From the NCBI GenBank assembly GCA_001513145.1, contig LFSP01000021.1, forward strand, positions 79,934-139,821: a DNA stretch of 59,888 nucleotides. Direction: 5' to 3'. Shown here piece after piece: positions 34,401-43,101 of the stretch. Source of the DNA: Clostridia bacterium DTU025. Its GTDB lineage: Bacteria; Bacillota; DTU025. The position numbers were made by a program, and so were the translations under genes. Every line of letters begins with the position of its first letter. The stretch's first letter is position 1. The notes under the pieces were generated by a model. That model saw nothing but the letters and a program-made list of their open reading frames with translations. It did not search any database and was not told the DNA's origin.

Positions 34401-35270
34401 CTACGTTGCACTGAGCGATGTGAGGCGCTTTTCCCTCCGTGCTGCCCTTACGCAGCTACTCTGATACTCTCTGCACATGCGTGTGAGTTGCCTCACAACC
34501 TCTCCTGAGGTGTCGATCTGCCTCACGCGAAGGTGCGGCTGAATCTTAGCCAGTATACCCTCATATGATAGGTCGTTTGGCGTCAGGACGATCAACTTGA
34601 TTCCCTGGTCTGCGCACAAGGATCTCTTGACATGATCACGGGTTTGCTGCTGTAGGTAGTCACCGCTCTCGTTGGAAAAGGCGGTGTCCTCGTAGTGTTG
34701 CCTTCCGTTGAATTCCACGCCTACTCCCTCATCGACGAACAGGCGGTCAACCTCCATCGGTTGGCCAGTGAGAGGATTGGCGAGGAACTTGGGTCTAGCG
34801 CAGTCCTGATACCGCACCGAGACCGCAAGCAGCGTCAGCCAAGTGAGAGCCAGAAACTCGCCGGCGCGAGGTGCCCTCCAACGGTAGTCCTCGATGAGCT
34901 GGGCTATGGCTTTCTGCGTCGGCCTGGGAGCGCCCACGATGAAGATGGTTCTTGCTGTGCGGTTGTAAGGAGTCACGGGCCTTGTGGCTAGCCATCCCTC
35001 GCGCTTCAGACGGTCTACAGAGTCAGCAACTGTGGTCCGGTGAAGCCTTGCCAGTTGCGCGATCTCTGAATAGGAGCAAGGCGCGTATCTTGCGATGATG
35101 GAATACACCTTCTGATCATACAGACTGAGGTTTTCGGTTGCCTGGAGATCATGTCTCAGTATTGCCTCGATCGCCCGAGCAGCGTCCACGCTTCCGTCAC
35201 CACCATTCAGGGCCACACGAAGCTTGGCCGGGATGTGGGTTATGGTGCTTGCAGAAATGGTAACATACAT
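34401..35270 (-). CDS. Winged-helix protein with Vsr/DUF559-like nuclease domain
   Basis: About 290 aa from the ATG at 35270. A winged-helix DNA-binding region lies at about residues 55-105 (YDQKVYSIIARYAPCSYSEI, HRTTVADSVDRLKREGWL). The C-terminal part has a PD-(D/E)XK-like pattern: EVDRLFVDEGVGVEFNGRQH, then QQTRDHVKRSLCADQGIKLI. The combination suggests a DNA-associated nuclease or recombination factor, but I do not recognise a named family. A good promoter sits at 35257-35285, so the true start may instead be the GTG at 35216. No clear ribosome binding site is seen at either. Confidence 0.55.
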   Translation of the reverse strand: MYVTISASTITHIPAKLRVALNGGDGSVDAARAIEAILRHDLQATENLSLYDQKVYSIIARYAPCSYSEIAQLARLHRTTVADSVDRLKREGWLATRPVTPYNRTARTIFIVGAPRPTQKAIAQLIEDYRWRAPRAGEFLALTWLTLLAVSVRYQDCARPKFLANPLTGQPMEVDRLFVDEGVGVEFNGRQHYEDTAFSNESGDYLQQQTRDHVKRSLCADQGIKLIVLTPNDLSYEGILAKIQPHLRVRQIDTSGEVVRQLTRMCREYQSSCVRAARREKRLTSLSAT

Positions 35271-35285
35271 GAAGCATAATGTCAA
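35257..35285 (-). promoter_or_regulatory. Minus-strand sigma-A promoter
   Basis: Read on the minus strand: perfect TTGACA (35285-35280), 17 nt, TACCAT (35262-35257). It would start transcription near 35250, toward the winged-helix gene. Confidence 0.6.
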
Positions 35286-35361
35286 GTTGTGGGAGACATG
35301 GGCGCAGGCCCCACTAGTGGAAGGCACCCGCAGGGCGCAGGAGCGGATAGTGGAGGGGCCG

Positions 35362-35649
35362 CGTCGGCGAAACCGGAAGAGCGGTGACCAACGTGTCCGT
35401 GCAACCGACACGACCGTCGCGAATGCGTCGATCCGAGCGACGCTATCGTACCAAGTGCGTTGGTCGCGCCGACATGGTGACACGGACTATGTCGGCGCCA
35501 CCGACACAATCTCCCGGGAGGTGTCGGTGCCAGCGACACGTTCCTACCGAATACGTCGGTCTTAACGACACGGTTAGATAGGACGTGTCGGTTTCAGTGA
35601 CATGGTTACACGGAATCTGTCGGTCTGAACGGCATGTACGGATTGCGGT
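35362..35649. repeat. Dyad repeat array 1: nine 32-bp units
   Basis: Nine consecutive units of exactly 32 bp start at 35362, 35394, 35426, 35458, 35490, 35522, 35554, 35586 and 35618. Each opens with an imperfect palindrome of consensus TGTCGGTNNNANCGACA followed by about 15 bp with a looser pattern (GGTNNNACNGAA). Units share the dyad but differ elsewhere. No reading frame is maintained because 32 is not a multiple of 3. Confidence 0.82.
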
Positions 35650-35774
35650 CTTGCCTAAGAGCAAACCGCACTTCCAACGCTCCGGCAAACACCCTGCTAG
35701 ACGCGATGAGGCTTTCTGCCATGTCGCAAGGACAACCACTGATCGGGCGGCAGGAAGATGGCCCGCTGTGAATG

Positions 35775-35902
35775 TGTCCGTCCGGCGCACGTGATCCCAG
35801 CGACCGTGTCGTTCTCACCCACATGGTCAGACGGGACGTGTGGGTGCCACCGACATGGTTGAGCTGAACGTATCGGTCTGACTGACATGGTGGGGTAGGG
35901 TT
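35775..35902. repeat. Dyad repeat array 2: four 32-bp units
   Basis: Four units of exactly 32 bp start at 35775, 35807, 35839 and 35871, related to array 1 (for example TGTGGGTGCCACCGACA at 35839 and TATCGGTCTGACTGACA at 35871). They are separated from array 1 by 125 bp of unrelated sequence and end 30 bp before the pgi stop. Confidence 0.78.
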
Positions 35903-35932
35903 CCATCGCACAAGAAGCGATAGGCCAAGATG

Positions 35933-37582
35933 TTATGAATCTCTCCAAGCCCTGTACTGCTGGATCAGCCCGCAGGTGCTGCTGTCGTGCGTTGCCTCCC
36001 TATCCGTCGTCGTGCCGCTGAGCTCCGGCAGTATCGCTTTGGCCAGCCTCTTGCCGAGCTCGACGCCCATCTGATCGAAGCTGTTGACGCCCCATATCGC
36101 TCCCTGCACGAACACTTTGTGCTCATACAGCGCGATGAGCATGCCGAGGGTGAAGGGTGTGAGTTTCTTGTACAGCAAAGAGTTCGTTGGCTTGTTGCCC
36201 TCGAAGGTCTGTGCCGCGGTGAGAAGCTCCAGGCTCCCGCCGGAGTAGCCTTGGGCCTCAAGCTCCGCACGGGTCTCTTCGGCGGTGCGGCCACGCATCA
36301 GGGCTTCAGTCTGGGCTAGGAAGTTGGCCACCAGCACGTCATGCTGGTTCCCGATAGGGTTGTGGTTTTGCGCGGCCACCAGGAAGTCGCACGGCACTAG
36401 CCTGGTGCCCTGGTGGAGCAGCTGGTAGAATGCGTGCTGGCCGTTGGTGCCCACCTGGCCCCACACGATGGGCCCGGTGGCGTAATTGACGGGCTTGCCG
36501 TCCTTTGTCACGCTCTTGCCGTTGCTCTCCATGTCGGCCTGCTGCAGATAGGCAGGGAAAAGCGCCAGGTGCTGGTCGTAGGGGAGGATGGCGTGAGTCT
36601 GGGCGCCCCAGAAGTTTATGTACCAGACGCCCAGCAGTCCCATGATGGCGGGGATGTTCCGTTTCAGCGGCGCCGTGCGGAAGTGCTCGTCGACTAGATG
36701 CGCTCCTGAAAGCAGTTCCTCGAAGTTATCCATGCCAAGGTAGAGGGCTATTGGCAGACCTATGGCCGACCACAGCGAGTAGCGCCCGCCGACCCAGTCC
36801 CAGAACACGAACATGTTGTCGCTGTCGATACCGAAGGCTTCAACGGCCTGCCGGTTCGTGGAGATGGCCGCGAAGTGCTTGGAGATGGCGGCTTCGTCGC
36901 CGACTCTGCTCAGGAACCAGCGCCGCGCGGTGTTCGCGTTGAGCATGGTCTCCTGCGTGGTGAAGGTCTTGGAGGCCACGAGGAACAGCGTCGAGGCCGG
37001 GGCGAGATGCCGCAGGATAGTCGCGATGTCGGACGGATCGACGTTGGAGACGAAATGCACCCGGATGCGCCCGTCGGCGTATGGGGCCAGGGCGGTGGCC
37101 ACCATGCGGGGGCCCAGGTCGGACCCGCCGATGCCGATGTTCACCACGTCGGTTATGGGTTTGCCGGAGTACCCTCGCCACTCGCCGTTTCGGACGGCCT
37201 GCGTGAAGCGGCGCATCTTGTCCAGCACGGCGTTGACCGAGGGCATCACGTCGGCCCCGTCTACGACGATGGGACGATTCGACCGGTTCCGGAGGGCCAC
37301 GTGCAGCGCGGGCCTGTCTTCGGTGGTGTTGATGCGCTGGCCGCTGAACATGGCCTGGATGGCGTCGGGTAGGCCGGCTTGCACTGCAAGCTCGAAAAGC
37401 AGGCGCATGGTCTCTTGCGTGATGCGGTTCTTGGAGTAGTCGAAGAGCAGATCGCCCAGGGCCAAGGAGAAGCAGTCGAAACGCTGGGCGTCTTCAGAGA
37501 AAAGCTGACGCATGTGCACGCTGCGCATATCACGCTGGTGTGCGACCAGTGCCTGCCACGCGGGAAGCTGAGTTATGGACAT
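35933..37582 (-). CDS. pgi: Glucose-6-phosphate isomerase
   Basis: Protein of 549 aa, the usual length for the bacterial/eukaryotic-type enzyme. Signatures include [45 protein letters not shown] (PGI signature 1) and [17 protein letters not shown] (signature 2). It interconverts glucose 6-phosphate and fructose 6-phosphate. ATG at 37582 was chosen over the longer frame because TAGGAGG lies upstream. Its 3' end borders the dyad repeat array. Confidence 0.97.
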   Translation of the reverse strand: MSITQLPAWQALVAHQRDMRSVHMRQLFSEDAQRFDCFSLALGDLLFDYSKNRITQETMRLLFELAVQAGLPDAIQAMFSGQRINTTEDRPALHVALRNRSNRPIVVDGADVMPSVNAVLDKMRRFTQAVRNGEWRGYSGKPITDVVNIGIGGSDLGPRMVATALAPYADGRIRVHFVSNVDPSDIATILRHLAPASTLFLVASKTFTTQETMLNANTARRWFLSRVGDEAAISKHFAAISTNRQAVEAFGIDSDNMFVFWDWVGGRYSLWSAIGLPIALYLGMDNFEELLSGAHLVDEHFRTAPLKRNIPAIMGLLGVWYINFWGAQTHAILPYDQHLALFPAYLQQADMESNGKSVTKDGKPVNYATGPIVWGQVGTNGQHAFYQLLHQGTRLVPCDFLVAAQNHNPIGNQHDVLVANFLAQTEALMRGRTAEETRAELEAQGYSGGSLELLTAAQTFEGNKPTNSLLYKKLTPFTLGMLIALYEHKVFVQGAIWGVNSFDQMGVELGKRLAKAILPELSGTTTDREATHDSSTCGLIQQYRAWRDS

Positions 37583-37662
37583 CGGAGTCGTCCTCCTATC
37601 GACCGGCGATTGTGGGGCTCTCCTCGACGGAATCATCGGCTATCGGCGTCGAAAGCGAGGCG

Positions 37663-38505
37663 TTACTGGCCGGCTCCGGTGATGCGAGCTACCAGCGCAG
37701 GCAGCTCGCTGAGGTGCCATATCACCGCATGCGGCATGCACTCGCTGACCGGCACTGGGTACGCCTCGACGGCAAAGGTCCGCTGGTACGCGGCGTCGCG
37801 TGCTTCTGCGAATCCCTCCAGGAAGGGGCGCTCCTCAGGGGAGGCGCCGCGCATGTGCTCGGGCAGGGCAGCGTGCAGCCACACGGAATACCCTCCGGCG
37901 GCGCGGGCGCCCCAGGCGTCGTGGATGAGGTCGTCTCCCACGTGTATTGGTGTGCCTGCGGCGAGCCGGCTGCGCCAGGCGTCGCGGAATATGCCCGGCG
38001 CAGGTTTGGCGGTGCCCGCCTGTTCGGGGGTGACGATGTCGTGGAAGAAGCCGTCTATCGCAAGGGCCTTCAGCACCGGCAGCTGGTACTTATGGTATCC
38101 ATTCGATATGACGATCAAAGGGTGCCCTTGCTCCTTCAGGGCGCAGAGCGCCTCGCAGGCCCCGGGCAGGCGGCGTATCATGCCAGGAACCTCGCAGTAG
38201 TGGCGCACCAGCGCCGCGATGTCGAGGTTGGCCGGGTCGGGGGCGCCGGCGCCGCGGGCGCCGAGGGCGTTGGCGACGCTGGCTACGATGTCGTCCCAGT
38301 CGTAGGCTTCCACGTGCCGCCCGTCGAGCAGACGGCGCTTGGCTTCTCCCAGGATGAGCCTGCGCACGGCCGTTTCGGGCTCGGGTTCCTCCGCGCCGAT
38401 GAACGGGGCTAGGGCTCGGCACACATGTGGGAAGACTCCCAGGCGGAAGGGGTTTTGCTGCAGCACGCCGTCTAGATCGAAAGAAATCTGTGTTTTCAGC
38501 GCCAT
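37663..38505 (-). CDS. HAD-superfamily hydrolase
   Basis: Protein of 280 aa. Motif I is SFDLDGVLQ at residues 8-16, motif II VISNGY, motif III in GTAKPAPGIF and motif IV HVGDDLIHDAWGA. A C1-type helical cap lies between I and II. It is a likely small-molecule phosphatase of unknown substrate. The reading frame is open far upstream, but the HAD strand starts just after ATG 38505, which has CGGGGTG upstream. It lies 80 bp upstream of pgi on the same strand. Confidence 0.83.
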   Translation of the reverse strand: MALKTQISFDLDGVLQQNPFRLGVFPHVCRALAPFIGAEEPEPETAVRRLILGEAKRRLLDGRHVEAYDWDDIVASVANALGARGAGAPDPANLDIAALVRHYCEVPGMIRRLPGACEALCALKEQGHPLIVISNGYHKYQLPVLKALAIDGFFHDIVTPEQAGTAKPAPGIFRDAWRSRLAAGTPIHVGDDLIHDAWGARAAGGYSVWLHAALPEHMRGASPEERPFLEGFAEARDAAYQRTFAVEAYPVPVSECMPHAVIWHLSELPALVARITGAGQ

Positions 38506-38632
38506 CACCCCGGACGGGAGGAATTGGGTGCGCATCGCAGAAATAGGCTTGATATGTGATTCGCTTTCCATCTGACCAGTCCTGCCCTGGCCTGGCAAGG
38601 TGGACAAGACGCTTTGAGAGGAGGGCCAAGCA

Positions 38633-40003
38633 ATGTCAAGACGCGCGCTGTTGGTAGTGGTCATGGGCATGGTTCTCGCGTTCGTTCTAGGCATCGGTTC
38701 GACTGGTATCGCGCTAGCTCAGGCCCCTAGTAAGCCCATCACGATAACGTGGTGGATCAACCCGTGGAGGATCGCGCCGCCTGGCTTCCCGCCTGACAAG
38801 GCGCCCGGCTCCGAGGACTTCCCCCAGTGGGCAAGCGAAGAGTTTATGAGGCTTCACCCTGGCGTTACAGTGAAGTACGAAGTGGTAACCAACCAGGGGT
38901 TCGACCAGAAGATCGCCGCGGCCATCCTGGCGGGCAATCCCCCTGACCTGCTGCGCCCCATCGGTTTCCAGCGCGAGTGGGTGAAGCAGGGCTTGCTTGA
39001 GCCCGTCGACGACTACCTCACGCCTGAGGATTTCGAAGATTTCTACGACTATGCGCTGGCGGAAGGCTACGTCGACGGCCATTACTACCTCTTCCCCTGG
39101 AACAACAGTAACAACGGAATGGGCTCCACCTTGCTGCTGAATCCGGCGGTATTCGCTGAGCGAGGCGTGAAGATCCCGGACCTGCCTGACCGCAGCTGGA
39201 CGTTGGACGAGTTCATGGAGGCCGCGCATCAGCTCACGTTCGATCGGGACGGCGACGGCAAGACTGACGTGTACGCCCTGAGCTTCCCGGCCAAGGACCT
39301 CCAGGTGATGATGGGCTGGATGCATCTGTTCGGCGCCCGCATGTTCAATGAAGACGAGACCGAAGTGGTGCTGAACAGCCCCGAGGGTGTGCGCGCCTTG
39401 CAGTGGATCGTAGACGCCATCTACGAGCACAAGATCGCGCCGGAAGGCGCCGCCGGAATGGGCATCTACGACTCCATCAACATGTTCCATCAGGGCAGGA
39501 CCGCGATGGGTTACGGCGGGCCGTACGAGATCGGCCGGATCGACCGCTACGCCAAGGAAGGCCAGATCGCGGAGGCGTTCCCTGTCCATATCGCGCAGTA
39601 CCCGCATGTGCCTGAAGTGGGCCCGTTCGCCTATCATACGTGCGGCGGCTTCGTGGTGTTCAATCAGCGCGACCCCGAGAAGAAGGCGATGGTGATGGAG
39701 TTCGCCCGCTTCCTCACCAATCAGGAGAACATGGCGCTCCTGAAGTCGCTGCTTTACGTCACCACGCGTAAGTCGGTGAACGAGGACCTCTACAAGGGCT
39801 CCACGTGGGAGGCTGAGGTGGACGTGTACACCAGGGCGCTGGAGTACGGCATCCCGTATTTTGGCTCTGCCAACATCGATACGGACCCCGTGGACCAGTA
39901 CCTGCAGGCCATGTTCGAGGCGGCGCTGTCGCGCACCAAGACGCCTAAGCAGGCTCTGGACGAGTTCGCGGCAACGGCCAACAGGATCCTGTTCAACAAG
40001 TAA
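38633..40003 (+). CDS. ABC sugar transporter, substrate-binding protein
   Basis: Protein of 456 aa with a clear Sec signal peptide (residues 1-30, cleavage after LAQA) and a family 1 extracellular solute-binding fold (GNPPDLLRPIGFQREWVKQG, LNPAVFAERGVK). Aromatic residues in FPWNNSNN and the Trp-rich MMGWMHLF would suit a carbohydrate ligand. GAGAGGAGGG precedes the ATG. It heads an operon of two permeases, a serine hydrolase and mtnA. The ATPase is not encoded here and is probably shared. Confidence 0.92.
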   Translation: MSRRALLVVVMGMVLAFVLGIGSTGIALAQAPSKPITITWWINPWRIAPPGFPPDKAPGSEDFPQWASEEFMRLHPGVTVKYEVVTNQGFDQKIAAAILAGNPPDLLRPIGFQREWVKQGLLEPVDDYLTPEDFEDFYDYALAEGYVDGHYYLFPWNNSNNGMGSTLLLNPAVFAERGVKIPDLPDRSWTLDEFMEAAHQLTFDRDGDGKTDVYALSFPAKDLQVMMGWMHLFGARMFNEDETEVVLNSPEGVRALQWIVDAIYEHKIAPEGAAGMGIYDSINMFHQGRTAMGYGGPYEIGRIDRYAKEGQIAEAFPVHIAQYPHVPEVGPFAYHTCGGFVVFNQRDPEKKAMVMEFARFLTNQENMALLKSLLYVTTRKSVNEDLYKGSTWEAEVDVYTRALEYGIPYFGSANIDTDPVDQYLQAMFEAALSRTKTPKQALDEFAATANRILFNK

Positions 40004-40111
40004 AGCCAACCGATAGCTGAGACGAAACCGAGGCGGGGCGGGGCGGCGTGCCGTCCTGCCCCGTGGATTATCCCCGGGTCATGCTTGCATGCAGGGAAGT
40101 GAGGGGTAAGC

Positions 40112-40993
40112 ATGCAGACAGCACTGCGCACGCTCTACAAGGGCCGGTGGGGTTACGCTTTCATCGCGCCAAGTTTCGCACTATTCGCGCTGTTCTTCCT
40201 CGTGCCAGTGGTTTGGGGGGCGTACCTGAGCCTCCTCGACTACCAGGTGTTCCGCCAGACCTTCGTGGGCCTGCGGAACTACCGCGAGATCTTCCAAAAC
40301 CGCGTGTTCTGGTTGGCGTTGAGGAACACGGCGCTCTATACGCTGGGGATTGTTCCGCTGTGGCTGGGCAAGGCCCTCATCATATCCGCCCTCATATTCC
40401 CCCTGGCCAAGCCCATCCAGACCTTCTTCAAGGGCGCTTTCTACCTGCCGCACGTGACGTCGTCGGTGATCACGTCCATGGTGTGGCTGTGGATATTCAA
40501 CCCGCCGTTCGGGCTCTTGAACTACTTCATGGACCTTCTCGGTCTGCCGCCCCACGCCTGGCTGGGTGACGTGCGCACGGCGCTGCCGGCCATCATCTTC
40601 ATGCAGGTGGTGATGGGCGGGGGCTCGTCTATCGTGATGATCACCGCCGCCATGGGAAGCATACCTTATCACCTGTATGAGGCGGCCTACCTTGACGGGG
40701 CCACCAGGACCCAGGCGTTCTTTCGGGTCACCATCCCGCTGCTCCGCCCGACGCTGCTGTACCTCCTGGTGACCGGCACAATCTCCAGCTTCCAGGTGTT
40801 TACGAACGTGTACATGATGACGCAGGGCGGGCCGCAGTTCTCCACGGTGACGCTGGTGTATCTCATCTACGACACCGCGTTCAAACAGTTCAAGTTCGGA
40901 CTGGCGTCGGCGCAGGCGGTGGTGCTGTTCGCGATAGTGTTCACGCTGGCCATCGTCCAGTTCAAGCTGCTGGGCCAGGAGGTGGAGTACTGA
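40112..40993 (+). CDS. ABC sugar transporter, permease 1 (MalF/UgpA-like)
   Basis: Inner-membrane permease of 293 aa with six transmembrane segments. The ATPase-contacting EAA loop is EAAYLDGATRTQAFFRVTIP. The stop overlaps the start of the second permease (TGATG), indicating coupled translation. It forms the translocation channel together with the next gene. Confidence 0.93.
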   Translation: MQTALRTLYKGRWGYAFIAPSFALFALFFLVPVVWGAYLSLLDYQVFRQTFVGLRNYREIFQNRVFWLALRNTALYTLGIVPLWLGKALIISALIFPLAKPIQTFFKGAFYLPHVTSSVITSMVWLWIFNPPFGLLNYFMDLLGLPPHAWLGDVRTALPAIIFMQVVMGGGSSIVMITAAMGSIPYHLYEAAYLDGATRTQAFFRVTIPLLRPTLLYLLVTGTISSFQVFTNVYMMTQGGPQFSTVTLVYLIYDTAFKQFKFGLASAQAVVLFAIVFTLAIVQFKLLGQEVEY

Positions 40994-41826
40994 TGCCGTG
41001 GCTACGCAGGGGGAAGGCATGGGACGTTGCGGCGATACTGATCGTGACGGCGCTGGCGATCATGTCGTTGATGCCGCTGTACTGGATGGTGAGCACGGCG
41101 TTCACCCAGCCCACGCTGGTGGTGAAGATGCCGCCTGACCTGATCCCTTCCAGGCCGACGCTGCACAACTTCAGGGACCTCTTCACCCGCCGCCTGTTGG
41201 GGCGTTGGACGCTGAACAGCGCCATAGTGGCGGTGTCGGTCACGGTGGCGCAGCTGTTTGTGGCGTCGTTGGCGGGGTACGCCTTCGCGAAGAAGGAGTT
41301 CATCGGCAGGAACTTGTTGTTCTGGCTGTACATCGGGTCTATGATGGTGCCGGGTCAGGTGACGCTGATACCCCGCTACATCCTGATGGCGAGGATGCAT
41401 CTGACGAACACATATGCTGGGCTGATCCTGCCCTCCGTGGCGGCTCCGCTGGGCGTCTTCCTGATGAAACAGTTCATGCAGACGATACCTGGGGAGATCA
41501 TCGACGCCGGCAGGATTGACGGCGCTTCGGAGTTCGGGGTGTTCACCAGGCTGATCGTGCCGCTGTCGAAGCCGGCCATGGCGGTGCTGGGCATATTCAC
41601 GTTTGTAGGCGAGTGGAACGACTTTCTGTGGCCGCTGGTGATAACGAACTCGTCGGAGATGCGTACGCTGCAGGTGGGGCTGGCCATGCTTCAGGAGGAG
41701 GTGCCGATGGCCTTTGGGACGCTGATGGCGGGGGCGACGTATGCCGCGATTCCCATCACGCTGGTGTTCCTGCTGTTCCAGAGGTACTTCCTTAAGGGCC
41801 TGACCGTGGGGGCGTTGAAGGGATGA
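40993..41826 (+). CDS. ABC sugar transporter, permease 2 (MalG/UgpE-like)
   Basis: Permease of 277 aa with six transmembrane segments and the EAA loop IIDAGRIDGASEFGVFTRLI. EWNDFLWPLV near the C-terminus is characteristic of carbohydrate permeases of this type. It overlaps the downstream serine hydrolase by 4 nt (ATGA). Confidence 0.93.
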   Translation: MPWLRRGKAWDVAAILIVTALAIMSLMPLYWMVSTAFTQPTLVVKMPPDLIPSRPTLHNFRDLFTRRLLGRWTLNSAIVAVSVTVAQLFVASLAGYAFAKKEFIGRNLLFWLYIGSMMVPGQVTLIPRYILMARMHLTNTYAGLILPSVAAPLGVFLMKQFMQTIPGEIIDAGRIDGASEFGVFTRLIVPLSKPAMAVLGIFTFVGEWNDFLWPLVITNSSEMRTLQVGLAMLQEEVPMAFGTLMAGATYAAIPITLVFLLFQRYFLKGLTVGALKG

Positions 41827-43031
41827 TCGACGAGGCCAGGGAGAGAGCCCGGGCGGCAGGGTTCGATCCGGAAAGGCTTGAGCATGCGCTTGGTCTCCTG
41901 AGGCGGGCGTGCGCCAGCGGGGCATTCCCAGGTGGCGTGGTGCTGGTGGAGCGTCGCGGGATGCGGGTTGTGCATGAGGCCATGGGTTTCACGTCGTATG
42001 GGAACGCGGCCAGGCCGGTGACGGTTGAGACGGTGTATGATGTGGCGTCGCTGACGAAGCCCATGGCGACGGTTACGTCTGTGCTGAGACTGATGGAGCT
42101 GGGCGAGGTGAACCTGGACGACGGCGTGGCGCGGTACTTGCCAGGCGTGGCGGATGGGATAACCCTCGTGCACCTACTGACGCACACCGGCGGGCTTGTG
42201 GCCGACGCGCCGCTGTGGGAGATGGGTGGGGCGGGTGGCCGGGAGGCTTGCGTGCGCGCGGCGATGGCGCTGGCGAAGGCGGAGGCACTGGAGGCGCGGC
42301 CAGGCGCCCAAGTGCGCTACAGCTGCATCGGGTTCATCCTACTGGGCCTGGTGGTGGAGAAGGTTGCCGGGGAGGGGCTCGAGGCTTTCGCGCGCAGGGA
42401 GGTCTTTGAGAAGCTCGGGATGGGACGAACCGGGTTCTACACGGTGGAGAGGTTTGTGGAGCGTGAGGCCGTCGCCCCGACGGAGCGGCGGAGTTCGTGC
42501 CAGTTGGGGCAGAGGTTCTGGGAGCGGCTGAGGCAGTGTGGGATGTATCTGGATCTGCATACTGCTGACTCGGTGGCGTGGGGCGCAGTGCACGACGAGA
42601 ACGCCTTGGCCATGGGGGGCGTCAGCGGGAACGCGGGGCTGTTTTCGACGGCGGACGATGTGGCCAAGCTTGCGAGGATGTATCTCGCTGGCGAGCGGGC
42701 TGTCCGCACTGAAGGCGATGAGGACGGCGCGGTGCAGGTGCTGTCGCCCGCCACGGTGGAGCTGGCGACGCGCAACTACACAGCGGGTATGGGCGAGAAC
42801 CGTGGGCTGGGGTGGCAGCTGGCTACGCCGGGTTCATCGTTCGGGAACCTGATGTCGCCTAGGGCGTTCGGTCATACTGGCTTCACCGGGACGGCGGTGT
42901 GGGCGGACCCTGTGAGGGACCTGGTCATAGTGCTCCTGACGAACAGGGTGCACCCGACGCGGGAGAACCTTGCCCTGGTGAATCTGAGGCCGAAGTTCGT
43001 GAACACGGTGGTTGCGGCGATCACGCGGTGA
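41823..43031 (+). CDS. Serine hydrolase of the beta-lactamase/AmiE (YbbE) type
   Basis: Protein of 402 aa. The active-site SxxK is in VASLTKPMA, a Tyr-containing RYSCIGFILLG motif follows, and GHTGFTGT near the end is the KTG-like box (HTG). No signal peptide is visible, so it seems cytoplasmic. This family includes esterases, D-aminopeptidases and the YbbE/AmiE muramyl-peptide amidases. The transporter context and the NamZ gene 2 kb away favour cell-wall fragment processing, but this is an inference. Confidence 0.85.
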   Translation: MIDEARERARAAGFDPERLEHALGLLRRACASGAFPGGVVLVERRGMRVVHEAMGFTSYGNAARPVTVETVYDVASLTKPMATVTSVLRLMELGEVNLDDGVARYLPGVADGITLVHLLTHTGGLVADAPLWEMGGAGGREACVRAAMALAKAEALEARPGAQVRYSCIGFILLGLVVEKVAGEGLEAFARREVFEKLGMGRTGFYTVERFVEREAVAPTERRSSCQLGQRFWERLRQCGMYLDLHTADSVAWGAVHDENALAMGGVSGNAGLFSTADDVAKLARMYLAGERAVRTEGDEDGAVQVLSPATVELATRNYTAGMGENRGLGWQLATPGSSFGNLMSPRAFGHTGFTGTAVWADPVRDLVIVLLTNRVHPTRENLALVNLRPKFVNTVVAAITR

Positions 43032-43101
43032 TGGTGCGGGCGCGCCCGGGGTATGGGGTCACGGGGCGCCGGGGCTGCGGCTGGAAGTATATGGCGTTTG
43101 G

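Noticed and set aside
35362-35902. CRISPR array
   Set aside because: Period is regular but the 17-bp dyads are degenerate, the intervening 15 bp are also partly conserved, and no cas genes are present. CRISPR repeats are near-identical with unique spacers of about 30 bp or more.
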